Notes: generated by a model not told the origin, from the letters alone. A DNA stretch of 54,853 nt from Bacteroidales bacterium (GCA_017649945.1 JAGCFU010000014.1:1-54853); one strand, 5' to 3'. Numbered from the stretch's first letter, positions 16,210-25,536 are shown. Numbers and translations: made by a program.

Positions 16210-16950
16210 TTAAGATTTAAATATATTTCTGAAAATATCGTTATTATGCTCAATCCTTGTCTGTTCCTGCATCTTTGAAATATGTTTGACTCCGATTTTC
16301 CATATTTTAATATCAAAATAGATGAAAACAAGGAACAAAATCGTGCCCATCAATTCCAAATTATTATCGGAGAAAGCCGACGAAAGCATCAGCAGATAAT
16401 CGAATATTCCGTGTACGAGCGCAGGACATAACACGCTGAACCACAGATATTTATTGCGTTGTTCAGGTCTGAACTTAGCCATCCCGAGGAAATATCCCAT
16501 GACGACGGCAAACAGGAAATGTCCGGGCACCGACAGCACAGCACGCAACATGCCGGTATGTATCGCACCGGCGAATGTCTCGTTGCTGAAAACATACATG
16601 ATATTCTCGATACATGCAAAACCGAGGCTGATGAAACAGGCATAGACGATGCCGTCGAAAGGCTCGTTGAAGTTCTTATTGCGCCATATAAAAAGCATGA
16701 AAAGTGCCCATTTGCAAAACTCTTCAGGTATACCGGCCTCAAAGAAAGCACTGTAGAACACGCTGCCGCCAGGAATGAACATGTTGATGCCTGCCACAAC
16801 TATTAAATCCATAGGAATGGCAAGAATTCCAAGTAAAAACGCCTTCACCAGCATCGAAAGCGGCTCTTTCTCGTATTTGTCTTTTTTGTAGATATACCAA
16901 GCCAAAACAATGACCGGCAGAATCGCTAAAGCTAAAATTATAGTGTTCAT
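16210..16950 (-). CDS. PrsW-family intramembrane metalloprotease
   Basis: I chose the ATG at 16950 over a TTG two codons earlier. The 246-residue multi-pass membrane protein has the PrsW signatures: EEFCK (the EExxK glutamates), LGFACIENIMY, and PGHFLFAVVMGY with the His. These make up the metal-binding site within the membrane. Family members include PrsW of Bacillus, which cleaves an anti-sigma factor, but many have unknown substrates. It is followed after 4 nt by dpp7 and preceded by the PHP gene; no anti-sigma factor is adjacent. Confidence 0.85.
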   Translation of the reverse strand: MNTIILALAILPVIVLAWYIYKKDKYEKEPLSMLVKAFLLGILAIPMDLIVVAGINMFIPGGSVFYSAFFEAGIPEEFCKWALFMLFIWRNKNFNEPFDGIVYACFISLGFACIENIMYVFSNETFAGAIHTGMLRAVLSVPGHFLFAVVMGYFLGMAKFRPEQRNKYLWFSVLCPALVHGIFDYLLMLSSAFSDNNLELMGTILFLVFIYFDIKIWKIGVKHISKMQEQTRIEHNNDIFRNIFKS

Positions 16951-16964
16951 TTTCAATGATTTAA

Positions 16965-17807
16965 TTACATCAATGGTTCAGCATTCCATTTCCCGTTTTT
17001 GAAACACATTGTTTCTTGATAACCTACGGATTTCAAAGCTTCTTCTGCCTCTTTGAAGAAATACGTAAGTTCCCAGTATTGATGGGCGTCCGAGCTAATC
17101 ACCACCGGGATGTTCATCTCTTTCATGCGCGGCAGCAGCCATTCCGAAGGATAGAAACCGTTGTAACGCTGCTTGTAAAGCCCTCGCGTGTTGATTTCCA
17201 CTATCAAATCGTGCTGCTTGATGAGGTCAAGAGTCTCCAAAACCATGTCGCGGTACCATTTCTCCTCTTCTTGGAAATAACGGCCGCGCGCGTTCATCTT
17301 CACCTTGTCGAAATGCCCGATGATGTCGAATTTCTCGGTCTCAATCATCTCGTTTTCCTGGTCGAAATAGGCACGGACACCTTTTTTAATGTCACCGCCA
17401 AAGTATTTTTTCAGTCCCTCATCGTATGGTTCGATGCTTTTCCCGTCGATAAACCACAGAGTATCAGGACTTTTGCCTACCAAATGGACAGAGCCGATGA
17501 GATAATCAAGGCCAAAATCACGTTTCATTTTCTGAAAATCGACAACTATTCCAGGAATAAACTCCATCTCCATCGAAGAAAGGATGTCTATCTGGTCTTT
17601 GTATTTGATTTTCAGTTCTTTAAGATGATTGACATATTCCTCGTTTTTATCCATCGGGATGGATACGCGGCTCTCGAACGGCACGCTTGAATGGTCGGAA
17701 AAGCCGAGAGTGTGCATGCCTTGTCTGATGGCTTCCTCAACAGTGTCCTCCATCAGCGACTTGCCGTCGGAATAAGTGCTATGTGTATGTAAATTAAAGT
17801 GTTGCAT
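16965..17807 (-). CDS. PHP-domain phosphoesterase (histidinol-phosphatase-like)
   Basis: The chosen start is the ATG at 17807, since MQHFNLHTHSTYSDG begins directly with the PHP metal motif; the longer frame runs back into the U32 gene. The 280-residue protein shows metal-binding motifs HTHSTYSDG, MEMEFIPG, GSVH, EINTRG and a final SDAHQ. It is closest in layout to HisK/HisJ histidinol-phosphate phosphatases, but no other histidine genes are near, so the substrate is uncertain. It overlaps the U32 gene by 14 nt. Confidence 0.85.
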   Translation of the reverse strand: MQHFNLHTHSTYSDGKSLMEDTVEEAIRQGMHTLGFSDHSSVPFESRVSIPMDKNEEYVNHLKELKIKYKDQIDILSSMEMEFIPGIVVDFQKMKRDFGLDYLIGSVHLVGKSPDTLWFIDGKSIEPYDEGLKKYFGGDIKKGVRAYFDQENEMIETEKFDIIGHFDKVKMNARGRYFQEEEKWYRDMVLETLDLIKQHDLIVEINTRGLYKQRYNGFYPSEWLLPRMKEMNIPVVISSDAHQYWELTYFFKEAEEALKSVGYQETMCFKNGKWNAEPLM

Positions 17808-19050
17808 CGTCTTCTGTCGCTTCAATAATCTTATAAACTTTGTCGCCTCGACGCACAGTGTCATGCGCCGGAATCGAGCAAAGTTCGCCTTTAACTGTCT
17901 GATTTACAGGCAATAAATCTACTCTGATTTCTTTTATAGTATCCTCATAAACGCCTGTCGTCGGACCTATTATCATGATTTCGTCACCGACGTTGAGGTC
18001 ATGTGTCTCCATCCTGATTTCAGCCACGTTGATTTTGGCGAAGAAATTGGTTATCGTGCCGATGAAAAGCTTCGTCTTCGTGGCTTGCGAGCCGTATTTC
18101 TTGGTCCACTCACCCATTTTGCGCCCGAGATAGTAGCCGTCCCAGAAGTCGCGGTTGTAGACGCTCCGCAGACGCTCTGTCCAGGCTGCGACTTTGTCTT
18201 CGGTGAAGGTGCCGGCATTTATCGCATCGACGGCTTCACGGTAGACGCCCACAGTCAGCTTGGTGTACTCTGGCGAGCGGCCGCGGCCCTCTATTTTAAG
18301 CACTTTCACGCCTGCTGCGAGCACCCTGTCCAAGAAAGGCAACGTGCACAGGTCTTTCGGTGACATAATATATTCATTCTCGATGGCTAACGTGATTTCT
18401 TTGTCACGGTCAGTGACTTCATAACCACGCCTGCACGGTTGTATGCATGCGCCTCGGTTAGCGCTGGTGCCGAAATTATCCAAGCTGAGATAACATTTGC
18501 CGGAGACGGCCATACACAACGCGCCGTGGCAGAACACCTCTATACGCACCAATTCGCCTTTCGGCCCTGTAATGTGCTGACGTTTAATCTCTTCCGTGAT
18601 ATGCTTCACCTGATTGATATTGAGCTCGCGCGCCGTCACCATCACGTCGGCAAACTGCGAATAATACTTCACCGCCTCAATGTTGGTGATGTTGCATTGT
18701 GTCGACATGTGCACCTCCACCCCTATCTTGCGCGCGTACTGTATCACGCTCTGGTCGGAGGCGATGATAGCTGAAATATTGTTTGCTTTGATGGCATCCA
18801 AAAGGGCATGCATCTCGTCCATCTCCTCGTCGAAAACCACAGTGTTCACCGTCACATAGCTTTTCACGCCGTGTTCGCGGCACGTCTCGGAGATTGTATG
18901 AAGGTCGTCAAGCGTGAAATTCTTGGTCGACTTCGAGCGCATGTTGAGTTTTCCTATCCCAAAATACACGCTTCCGGCACCAGCCTGTATAGCCGCTGAC
19001 AGTGCCTCATACGAGCCCACCGGGGCCATTATTTCAATGTCGCTATACAT
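17794..19050 (-). CDS. U32-family peptidase-like protein (TrhP/YegQ-type)
   Basis: The 418-residue protein has the U32 hallmarks: EIMAPVGSYEALSAAIQAGA at the start, the VEVFCHGALCMAVSGKCYLS-type Cys motif, then a Cys pair in GACIQPCRR, and a C-terminal beta-barrel. Relatives in E. coli (TrhP/YegQ, RlhA) act in hydroxylation of tRNA or rRNA, probably through an Fe-S cluster held by these cysteines; the older name collagenase-like is less well founded. Its start overlaps the pgi stop (TAATG), suggesting coupling. Which RNA it serves is not visible. Confidence 0.88.
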   Translation of the reverse strand: MYSDIEIMAPVGSYEALSAAIQAGAGSVYFGIGKLNMRSKSTKNFTLDDLHTISETCREHGVKSYVTVNTVVFDEEMDEMHALLDAIKANNISAIIASDQSVIQYARKIGVEVHMSTQCNITNIEAVKYYSQFADVMVTARELNINQVKHITEEIKRQHITGPKGELVRIEVFCHGALCMAVSGKCYLSLDNFGTSANRGACIQPCRRGYEVTDRDKEITLAIENEYIMSPKDLCTLPFLDRVLAAGVKVLKIEGRGRSPEYTKLTVGVYREAVDAINAGTFTEDKVAAWTERLRSVYNRDFWDGYYLGRKMGEWTKKYGSQATKTKLFIGTITNFFAKINVAEIRMETHDLNVGDEIMIIGPTTGVYEDTIKEIRVDLLPVNQTVKGELCSIPAHDTVRRGDKVYKIIEATEDDATL

Positions 19051-20363
19051 TAACGTTTTAACAATTTTTCACGTAATTCTTCATATCCCGGTTTGCCAAG
19101 TAATGCGAACATATTTTTCTTATATGCCTCGACACCGGGTTGGTTGAACGGGTTCACTCCGAGCATGTAGCCGCTCAGCGCGCATCCCATCTCGAAGAAA
19201 TATATGAGCTGTCCGAGCACGTGTGCGTTGATGGTCGGGATGACGATACGGATGTTTGGCACTCCACCGTCGACGTGGGCCAATATCGTGGCTTTCTCCG
19301 CTGTCTGGTTAACCTCATTGAGTCTGCGGCCTGCGATGTAGTTCATCTGGTCGAGGTTTGCATCGTCTTGTGGGATTCGCACCTCGTTGGCAGGATTTTC
19401 AACGCTAATGACGGTCTCCATGAGGTTACGCAGACCTTCCTGGATGTACTGTCCCATCGAGTGCAGGTCGGTGGTGAATGTCACGCTGGCCGGGAAGGTG
19501 CCTTTGCCATCCTTACCTTCACTCTCGCCGTAAAGCTGTTTCCACCACTCGCTGAAGTAGCAGAGACGCGGCTCGTAGTTCACCAAAATTTCGTTGGTCT
19601 TGCCGGCGTGATACAAAGCCTGACGTGCCATGGCATATTTTGCAGCCACGTTGTCATTATTCTGATTCTCAACACAATATTTCTCCATAAGTTGAGCTCC
19701 GGCCACAAGTTTCTCTATGTCGACGCCTGCCACCGCGATAGGCAGCAAGCCCACCGGAGTCAAGACAGAATAACGTCCGCCGACGTCATCCGGCACCACA
19801 TACGTCTTGTAACCTTCGCTGTCCGACAACACCTTCAATGCGCCTTTTGCCCTGTCGGTAATGGCTACGATACGCTTGCGCGCCTCTTCCTTGCCGTATT
19901 TCTTCTCGATATGATTCTTCAGTATTCTGAATGCCACAGCCGGTTCCGTCGTAGTTCCAGACTTCGAGATGACAGTCATCGAATAGTCTTTCTTGTCAAG
20001 CAGCTTGATGAGGTCTGACATATAATCCTCGCTCATGTTATGGCCTGCATATATGATTTTCGGGTTTCCGGTGTCGACAAGATGCTCAAAATGGTTCGAC
20101 AGCGCCTCTATAACAGCACGTGCGCCAAGGTATGAGCCGCCGATGCCGACAACGACGAACACCTCCGATTTCTTACGCAGTTCCTCTGCTTTTTGCTTCA
20201 CATCTTTGATAAAATCAGGGGTGATGGATGAAGGCAGATTAACCCAGCCGAGAAAATCGTTGCCTGCGCCTGTGCGGGAATAGATTGTCTTAAAATACGT
20301 ATCTATCTGGTTTTCAACAAGAAAACTCTTTACGTGTCCTAATTCAACTTTAATATCTGTCAT
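19050..20363 (-). CDS. pgi: Glucose-6-phosphate isomerase
   Basis: The 437-residue protein interconverts glucose 6-phosphate and fructose 6-phosphate in glycolysis. Family landmarks include [11 protein letters not shown], the phosphate-binding [24 protein letters not shown], and near the end [12 protein letters not shown] with the catalytic Lys. Its length matches the short bacterial Pgi form of ~440 residues. It is the first gene of the operon continuing through U32, PHP, PrsW and dpp7. Confidence 0.96.
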   Translation of the reverse strand: MTDIKVELGHVKSFLVENQIDTYFKTIYSRTGAGNDFLGWVNLPSSITPDFIKDVKQKAEELRKKSEVFVVVGIGGSYLGARAVIEALSNHFEHLVDTGNPKIIYAGHNMSEDYMSDLIKLLDKKDYSMTVISKSGTTTEPAVAFRILKNHIEKKYGKEEARKRIVAITDRAKGALKVLSDSEGYKTYVVPDDVGGRYSVLTPVGLLPIAVAGVDIEKLVAGAQLMEKYCVENQNNDNVAAKYAMARQALYHAGKTNEILVNYEPRLCYFSEWWKQLYGESEGKDGKGTFPASVTFTTDLHSMGQYIQEGLRNLMETVISVENPANEVRIPQDDANLDQMNYIAGRRLNEVNQTAEKATILAHVDGGVPNIRIVIPTINAHVLGQLIYFFEMGCALSGYMLGVNPFNQPGVEAYKKNMFALLGKPGYEELREKLLKR

Positions 20364-20386
20364 GAATTTACGAATTTAATTTTTTG

Positions 20387-20394
20387 CGAAGATA
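20387..20394 (-). promoter_or_regulatory. -7-like element of the pgi operon
   Basis: TATCTTCG on the minus strand matches TAnnTTTG except for one base. It lies 24 nt upstream of the pgi ATG. Confidence 0.4.
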
Positions 20395-20426
20395 CAAAAT
20401 ATTATTGAATATCAGTAAAAAATGCA

Positions 20427-20545
20427 CAAAAAAAGAGACCGTTCATTGAGCGTGAACGGTCTCCAGAACCAAAAACCAAAATTTATGAAACCTTTTACGA
20501 ACAATGTAAATTCTCTGGATAGAGAACTATGGATGTACATCGTTA
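20427..20545 (-). ncRNA. Candidate small RNA ending in a strong terminator
   Basis: On the minus strand a perfect -7 (TATTTTTG, 20553-20560) is followed by about 115 nt with no supported coding frame, a small hairpin TTCTCT-ATCC-AGAGAA (20512-20527), and then a perfect 11-bp terminator stem, GAGACCGTTCA/TGAACGGTCTC (20435-20463), with a run of T (plus-strand A at 20428-20434). The unit stands alone: pgi lies downstream with its own promoter and the divergent regulator gene starts at 20747. Small RNAs of this layout are common, but I match it to no named family. A 64-residue open frame here ignores the hairpins and begins before the promoter. Confidence 0.5.
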
Positions 20546-20685
20546 CGCACTGCAAAAATACATATTTTTTTTTACATACGTAAAAATTTTTTAAGATTTC
20601 TTGCAAAAAACTGAATAATATGTTAAAAATGGTTAATAATGAACGATTTAGAAGGGCTATATTTTTTCAACAAATACACATAATA

Positions 20686-20693
20686 TATTTTTG
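20686..20693 (+). promoter_or_regulatory. -7 element of the RprY-like gene
   Basis: TATTTTTG, 53 nt before the ATG. The leader contains a bulged hairpin (AAAAAC/GTTTTT with inner CGG/CCG, about 20702-20728), longer than most leaders in this window. Confidence 0.5.
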
Positions 20694-20746
20694 CTGTGTC
20701 AAAAACTAACGGACTAACCGGTTTTTAACATTATAAACTAATTATT

Positions 20747-21439
20747 ATGTACAAATCTTTAAAGATTTTATTGGCGGAACATGACAAGGACATCGCCTCT
20801 ATAACTAAAAATTACCTTGTCTCGCGTGGATATTCCACAGTTTTGTGTTCCGACGGGGAAGAGGCTTTGCATCATTTTAGAAAAGAACGGTTGGATTTTG
20901 TTCTTGTGGACGCCGACATTCCTGTTGTCAACAGTTATGATTTGGTGACGGAAATAAGGCATAAAAACATGGACATCCCTATTGTTTTTCTTGGCACCAA
21001 CACGCATCAGAAGGACATCATCAACGCATTCAACGTGGGCGCCGACGACTTTATAACCCTGCCTTTCAGCATGGAGGAACTGGGCTTACGCATCGAAGCG
21101 ATTCACAAAAGGACAAAAACAAATGACCAGAAACAGCATTTTTTCACCTTAGGAGAATACACTCTCGACACTTTACATCACGTTTTGATTTATAATGGCA
21201 GAGAAAGAAAACTGACAACCAAGGAGTTAGAGTTGTTGTATCTTTTCTGCGAGTATAAAAACCGTGTTGTGGAACGTTCATTGGCACTGAAACGCGTATG
21301 GAATGCGGAAAACTATTTCAACGCCCGAAACATGGACGTTTACATAGGACGGCTACGGAACATGTTGTGCGAAGACCCGAATGTCAAGCTTGAAAATGTG
21401 CACGGTATAGGCTATAAACTCATCGTCCAACCTATTTAG
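20747..21439 (+). CDS. RprY-like response regulator with degenerate receiver
   Basis: This 230-residue protein has an OmpR/PhoB layout: receiver (1-120) and winged-helix DNA-binding domain (~130-230; LTTKELELLYLF, YFNARNMDVYIGRLR, VHGIGYKLIV). The DNA-binding domain resembles Bacteroides RprY. The receiver is altered. The acidic pair is Glu11-His12 instead of Glu-Asp, the Thr of the switch is Gly83 and the invariant Lys is Leu105 (DFITLPFSMEEL). Asp55 is kept. Normal phosphorylation is therefore doubtful; it may act without a kinase. No kinase gene is beside it. It ends exactly where the convergent hydrolase gene ends. Confidence 0.88.
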   Translation: MYKSLKILLAEHDKDIASITKNYLVSRGYSTVLCSDGEEALHHFRKERLDFVLVDADIPVVNSYDLVTEIRHKNMDIPIVFLGTNTHQKDIINAFNVGADDFITLPFSMEELGLRIEAIHKRTKTNDQKQHFFTLGEYTLDTLHHVLIYNGRERKLTTKELELLYLFCEYKNRVVERSLALKRVWNAENYFNARNMDVYIGRLRNMLCEDPNVKLENVHGIGYKLIVQPI

Positions 21440-22693
21440 TTACCTGTCGCGATACGAGGAAAACGGGTAATTTAGGTTTTTCTCAAGTTCCATCACAGGA
21501 ATATTGATAGAAGCAGGAGCCAAAGATATGGTGTTGTCTTTCAACATCTTCCAGAAGACATCGGAGTTCGGACCTTTATCGGTGTTTGTAAGAACTATCA
21601 GCGTGCGATCATTTTTCTTGTCGAACATGAAGAAGGAACGGTAACCTTTCCACCACCCGTAATGATAGTAGCAGTCGGGATGTTTGCGCGAGATACGCCA
21701 CCCGAAACCGTAATTGTCCTTTCTCTTCGAATATTTCGGACTTCCTGGCTTGAACGCTTCTTCCTGAATGGAATCGGGCACTAACAATCCATAGTCGATA
21801 GCAACCTTGAAACGGTACATGTCTTCGACATTGGAAAACATTATTTTATCACCTTTCACACCGTTCAGGTACTCATTCTGTGCCTGACGGGGACGTCTGC
21901 GGCCAACATAATATCCCTGAACACAATTCGGGAGATACAGCGACACCATCGTGTCCGTAGGCATATCGTAGATATATGAATCGTTCATTCCGATGACATC
22001 GAAGACATCCTCACGCATGAAATCCACGAAACGCTTGCCTGAAACACGCTCCACTATGCTCGCCAACAACGCATAATTCACATTGCAGTAATGGAAACCG
22101 TTGTTCGGACTGAAATACGGGTCGGGCTTGTACTTGATATAATAATCAATCATGTCGTCGTTGGTAAACGGTTTTCTCTTATCCGGCCAGTTATTATCTG
22201 CCAATGTTTCGTATCTCGACAATCCTGAACGATGCGTCATGAGCATGCGCGTGGTGATGCCTTCATACGGAAATTCAGGTATATACGTTTTTATATCCGC
22301 ATCATAATCAAGGAGTTGGCGAGATTTCAGAATCATTATCGCCTCAGCGGTAAACATCTTTGAAACAGAGCTGAGTTGAAAAACATCATCGACTTTGATT
22401 TCACCTTTTCTTGTCTTGAGATTACTCACTCCATACGATTTTTCCAGTAAAATCCTGCCTTTTTCGGCAAAAAGCACGGTACCGTTGAAAGTCGTCTTTT
22501 TCTTTAAATTTTGAAAACTTTTGTCGAGTTGTGCAGTCTTTCTGTCATAAATAGGCTTGTCGAGGTCCTTGAAAATAGAGTCAACTTTCACAACTGGCCA
22601 CGATTCAACCTCTTTTGCCGTATAATGCTCTTTTTTCGATGAACAAGACACCAAAAACAACGCTAAAAAAAACAGTAAAAATCTCGTTTTCAT
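21440..22693 (-). CDS. Serine hydrolase lipoprotein, class C beta-lactamase fold
   Basis: From the ATG at 22693 the protein is 417 residues with a lipoprotein signal (LFLALFLVSCSSKK). It has the penicillin-binding/beta-lactamase fold motifs: SxxK in SSVSKMFTAE, YxN in HYCNVNYALL, and HxG in YHYGWWKG. Such proteins are esterases, D-peptidases or amidases; true beta-lactamase activity is not implied. It is probably attached to the membrane on the periplasmic side. Its stop abuts the RprY-like gene's stop with no terminator hairpin between them. Confidence 0.88.
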   Translation of the reverse strand: MKTRFLLFFLALFLVSCSSKKEHYTAKEVESWPVVKVDSIFKDLDKPIYDRKTAQLDKSFQNLKKKTTFNGTVLFAEKGRILLEKSYGVSNLKTRKGEIKVDDVFQLSSVSKMFTAEAIMILKSRQLLDYDADIKTYIPEFPYEGITTRMLMTHRSGLSRYETLADNNWPDKRKPFTNDDMIDYYIKYKPDPYFSPNNGFHYCNVNYALLASIVERVSGKRFVDFMREDVFDVIGMNDSYIYDMPTDTMVSLYLPNCVQGYYVGRRRPRQAQNEYLNGVKGDKIMFSNVEDMYRFKVAIDYGLLVPDSIQEEAFKPGSPKYSKRKDNYGFGWRISRKHPDCYYHYGWWKGYRSFFMFDKKNDRTLIVLTNTDKGPNSDVFWKMLKDNTISLAPASINIPVMELEKNLNYPFSSYRDR

Positions 22694-22714
22694 CCACTTA
22701 TAAAAATAATCCTG

Positions 22715-22722
22715 CAAAGATA
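22715..22722 (-). promoter_or_regulatory. -7 element of the serine hydrolase gene
   Basis: TATCTTTG on the minus strand, 22 nt upstream of the ATG. It is back to back with the helicase promoter at 22735. Confidence 0.6.
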
Positions 22723-22734
22723 GCATATTTTTTG

Positions 22735-22742
22735 TAATTTTG
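22735..22742 (+). promoter_or_regulatory. -7 element of the DEAD-box helicase gene
   Basis: TAATTTTG overlaps the upstream TTG start candidate at 22740, so translation should begin at the ATG at 22761, 18 nt downstream. Confidence 0.6.
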
Positions 22743-22760
22743 CAACTTCAATTTCAATCT

Positions 22761-24623
22761 ATGTTTCAAGATTTCAATTTAAACCCTGCAATCCTAAAGG
22801 CAATAGATGAGTTAGGATTCAAGGAGCCCATGCCAATACAGGCCGAGGTTCTGCCAGTTTTATTATCACAACGCACTGATTTAGTGGGACTTGCACAGAC
22901 GGGTACAGGCAAGACCGCCGCTTTCGGACTGCCTCTTTTACAGAATATTGACCCGAAAAGCCGCAGCGTTCAGGCCTTGATTTTATGTCCGACACGCGAA
23001 CTCTGCATGCAGATCACGAAAGACCTGCTCAGCTACGCGAAATACATCCCGGAAATCATGATTGTGCCGGTGTATGGCGGCGCGAGCATCGAGCAACAGT
23101 TCAAGAGTCTCGCCAAAAAACCGCAGATTATCGTTGCCACTCCGGGTCGTCTGCAGGACATGATACGCCGCAACCGCATCGACTTCAGCAACGTGCAGTG
23201 GATGGTACTCGACGAAGCCGACGAGATGCTTGACATGGGATTCCAAGAAGACGTCGACGCCATCTTGGAGTATATGCCGGAACAGAAGAACATCCTTCTT
23301 TTCTCGGCTACTATGCCGGCAGAAGTTGAAAAAATCTTGAACAAATACATGAACAACCCGGTGCGCATCAGTATCGGACAGAAAAACTCAGGCACAGCAA
23401 ACGTGCGCCACAACTACTATCTCATCAAGGCAAGCGACAGATATTTGGCACTGAAGCGCCTCATCGACTATTATCCATCGATTTACGGTATCGTCTTTTG
23501 CCGCACCAAGCTCGAGACGCAGGAAGTCGCCGACAACCTCATCCACGACGGCTACAACGCCGCATCGTTGCACGGTGACCTCTCGCAGGCGCAACGCGAC
23601 CTCGTGATGAACCATTTCCGTCAAGGATTCACACAGATTTTGGTGGCCACCGACGTGGCAGCACGCGGCTTGGACGTGAACAACCTGTCACATATCATCA
23701 ACTACAACCTACCTGACGATATCGACACTTACGTGCACCGCAGCGGCAGAACGGGACGTGCCGACAAGACAGGTATCTGCATCAGCTTGGTTCATCAGAA
23801 AGAGAAACATAAAATCAAAGCCATTGAGAAACAACTCGGACAGCCGATGGAACGCTCGCTCATCCCTACAGCACAGCAGGTTTGCGAAAAACAACTGTTC
23901 CGTCATATCGACAACCTCGAAAAAGTCGACATCATGCGCGACGACATCGACGACTACCTGCCAGTGGTGTTCAAAAAACTCAGCTGGCTCTCACGCGAGG
24001 AACTGATAACCCGTGTGGTGGCGCTGAACTTCAATCGATTCCTCGATTATTACAAAGACGCGAAAGACCTGAACATTGACGAGGATAAGAAGGAGAAGCG
24101 CTCCGCTGAGAAGAAGGAGAAGAAACAACACGACGACTCTCATATGATACGTCTGTTCTTCGGAATGGGCAAGCGCGACCACATCAAGCCGAACTCTCTG
24201 ATTGGCAGAATCAATGATGTGACAGGTACTAATGACATCGAAATCGGTCACATCGACCTGATGGAAAACTTCTCATTCGTTGCCGTCGACGGGGCACAAG
24301 CTCAATTCATTGTCGATTGTTTCGCCGATCCAAGCAAAAACAAGGAAGGAATCAGAGTTGAGATAACGACTGGAGAACCGAAATCTAAGGAGAAGAAGGA
24401 TAAAGAGGAGAAGAAGGATAAGAAGTCGAGAGATAGTTTCCACGAGGAGAGGAGGCGCCGCGACCGCGAGGAGGATAAGCACGAACGCCGCAGCCGCAAA
24501 GAAAGCCGCATCAAGGACAAGAAAAGCAAAGTTGACAAGAAAGAAAAGAAATCTTCAAAGAAGAAAAAATCCCGCGAGAACGACCGACCGGAGAGGAAGC
24601 ACGGGAAAAGGGTGAGATATTAA
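22761..24623 (+). CDS. deaD: DEAD-box RNA helicase, DeaD/CsdA-like
   Basis: The 620-residue protein has all core helicase motifs: Q motif (PMPIQAEVLP), AQTGTGKT, PTRELCMQI, VLDEADEMLDMG, SAT, VATDVAARGLDV and HRSGRTGRADKTG. After the core comes a DbpA/CsdA-type RNA-binding domain (~residues 460-540; RLFFGMGKRD, LIGRINDVTG). A ~75-residue tail of Lys, Arg, Glu and Asp closes the protein and is likely disordered and RNA-binding. It would unwind rRNA or mRNA structure, especially in cold. Its stop codon lies within the next palindrome. Confidence 0.92.
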   Translation: MFQDFNLNPAILKAIDELGFKEPMPIQAEVLPVLLSQRTDLVGLAQTGTGKTAAFGLPLLQNIDPKSRSVQALILCPTRELCMQITKDLLSYAKYIPEIMIVPVYGGASIEQQFKSLAKKPQIIVATPGRLQDMIRRNRIDFSNVQWMVLDEADEMLDMGFQEDVDAILEYMPEQKNILLFSATMPAEVEKILNKYMNNPVRISIGQKNSGTANVRHNYYLIKASDRYLALKRLIDYYPSIYGIVFCRTKLETQEVADNLIHDGYNAASLHGDLSQAQRDLVMNHFRQGFTQILVATDVAARGLDVNNLSHIINYNLPDDIDTYVHRSGRTGRADKTGICISLVHQKEKHKIKAIEKQLGQPMERSLIPTAQQVCEKQLFRHIDNLEKVDIMRDDIDDYLPVVFKKLSWLSREELITRVVALNFNRFLDYYKDAKDLNIDEDKKEKRSAEKKEKKQHDDSHMIRLFFGMGKRDHIKPNSLIGRINDVTGTNDIEIGHIDLMENFSFVAVDGAQAQFIVDCFADPSKNKEGIRVEITTGEPKSKEKKDKEEKKDKKSRDSFHEERRRRDREEDKHERRSRKESRIKDKKSKVDKKEKKSSKKKKSRENDRPERKHGKRVRY

Positions 24624-24659
24624 AAGTTAGGGGCGAATGACATTCGCCCCTAACTTTTA
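24621..24659. terminator. Bidirectional terminator, TTAGGGGCGAATG-type palindrome
   Basis: AAAAGTTAGGGGCGAATG and its perfect complement are separated by a single A, with the stem extended by the stop-codon T. It lies between the convergent helicase and porN genes. The sequence after it (AACTTTAAACTCCTAACTG) resembles the AGTTAG-rich palindrome at 46484-46548. Confidence 0.8.
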
Positions 24660-24680
24660 ACTTTAAACTCCTAACTGTGT

Positions 24681-25535
24681 TTAGTATTCCCAAACGTTCT
24701 GTTCGAAGTCGATGATTTCTTTCTTGATTCTCTCCGACTCCATCAGAGCGTCGATACCGGTGGCGTAGTCCTGAATGCTACGGTCGTACACGTTTTCTTC
24801 CTTGTAGATGTAACTGTCAAACTGACGTTTCCAGAACAAGTCATCGTATGACATACGTGCTGCCGAGTTGTTTCTGTTATAAACAGGAGCCTCTGCCAAC
24901 ACTGTGCGTGTGTTCTCATCAAACGGAATCCAGAACAGCTCGTTAGGCATCTGGAGACTGTCGTTGACGTCACGCATAGTCACCGGACAAATTGCCTCTA
25001 TTCTGACCATGAGCTCGCTTCTGTGTGCGTCGAAATACCAGTCTTCCATCAAACGGAGACGTGTCACCGACTCCGGCTTGAATGAGATGGAGATAATAGT
25101 ATCACCGATTTTATTGCCATAGTCGTCGTACAATGCCTGATGTCTCTCAGAATTCAAGCCTGCCATAAGCTTTGAATATGGTAACGGGGTATTCAGTTCA
25201 CCAGTCACTGTCACTTCGTATGCCTGGCATCTGCCTTCTTTCAAAGCGTCCATGATGACATCGATAAATCTTCTCCAGTTCTGATGAGCATCTCTCGGAT
25301 AATAAAACGGAAGGTTTATTTTCTGACGGAAGTCGATTTCACGCCAGACTCTCTTCTTCCACATGACATCAGCTTCACGAACATCCGGATAAGGAATGCT
25401 CTTCTTCACTCCTGTCGCGTTTTCCACATACAAACCGTCGTTATATGTGTCGCTTGTGATTTGTGCTGACGCCTTCGGAGCATCGATAAACAAGCAGACC
25501 AACGAAGCTGCGATTATTGAAACTATCCTTTTCAT
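24681..25535 (-). CDS. porN: Type IX secretion system protein PorN/GldN
   Basis: The 284-residue periplasmic protein has a signal peptide ending at ASAQITSD. Conserved GldN stretches include REIDFRQKINLPFYYP and LFWIPFDENTRTVLAEAPVYN. PorN binds PorK in the ring complex below the outer membrane and contacts PorM. It lies 1 nt downstream of porM and is the last gene of the operon. Confidence 0.95.
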   Translation of the reverse strand: MKRIVSIIAASLVCLFIDAPKASAQITSDTYNDGLYVENATGVKKSIPYPDVREADVMWKKRVWREIDFRQKINLPFYYPRDAHQNWRRFIDVIMDALKEGRCQAYEVTVTGELNTPLPYSKLMAGLNSERHQALYDDYGNKIGDTIISISFKPESVTRLRLMEDWYFDAHRSELMVRIEAICPVTMRDVNDSLQMPNELFWIPFDENTRTVLAEAPVYNRNNSAARMSYDDLFWKRQFDSYIYKEENVYDRSIQDYATGIDALMESERIKKEIIDFEQNVWEY

Positions 25536-25536
25536 A

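Noticed and set aside
20412..20606. 64-residue leftward frame in the small-RNA region
   Set aside because: It begins before the promoter and includes the terminator hairpin; no similarity to a known protein.
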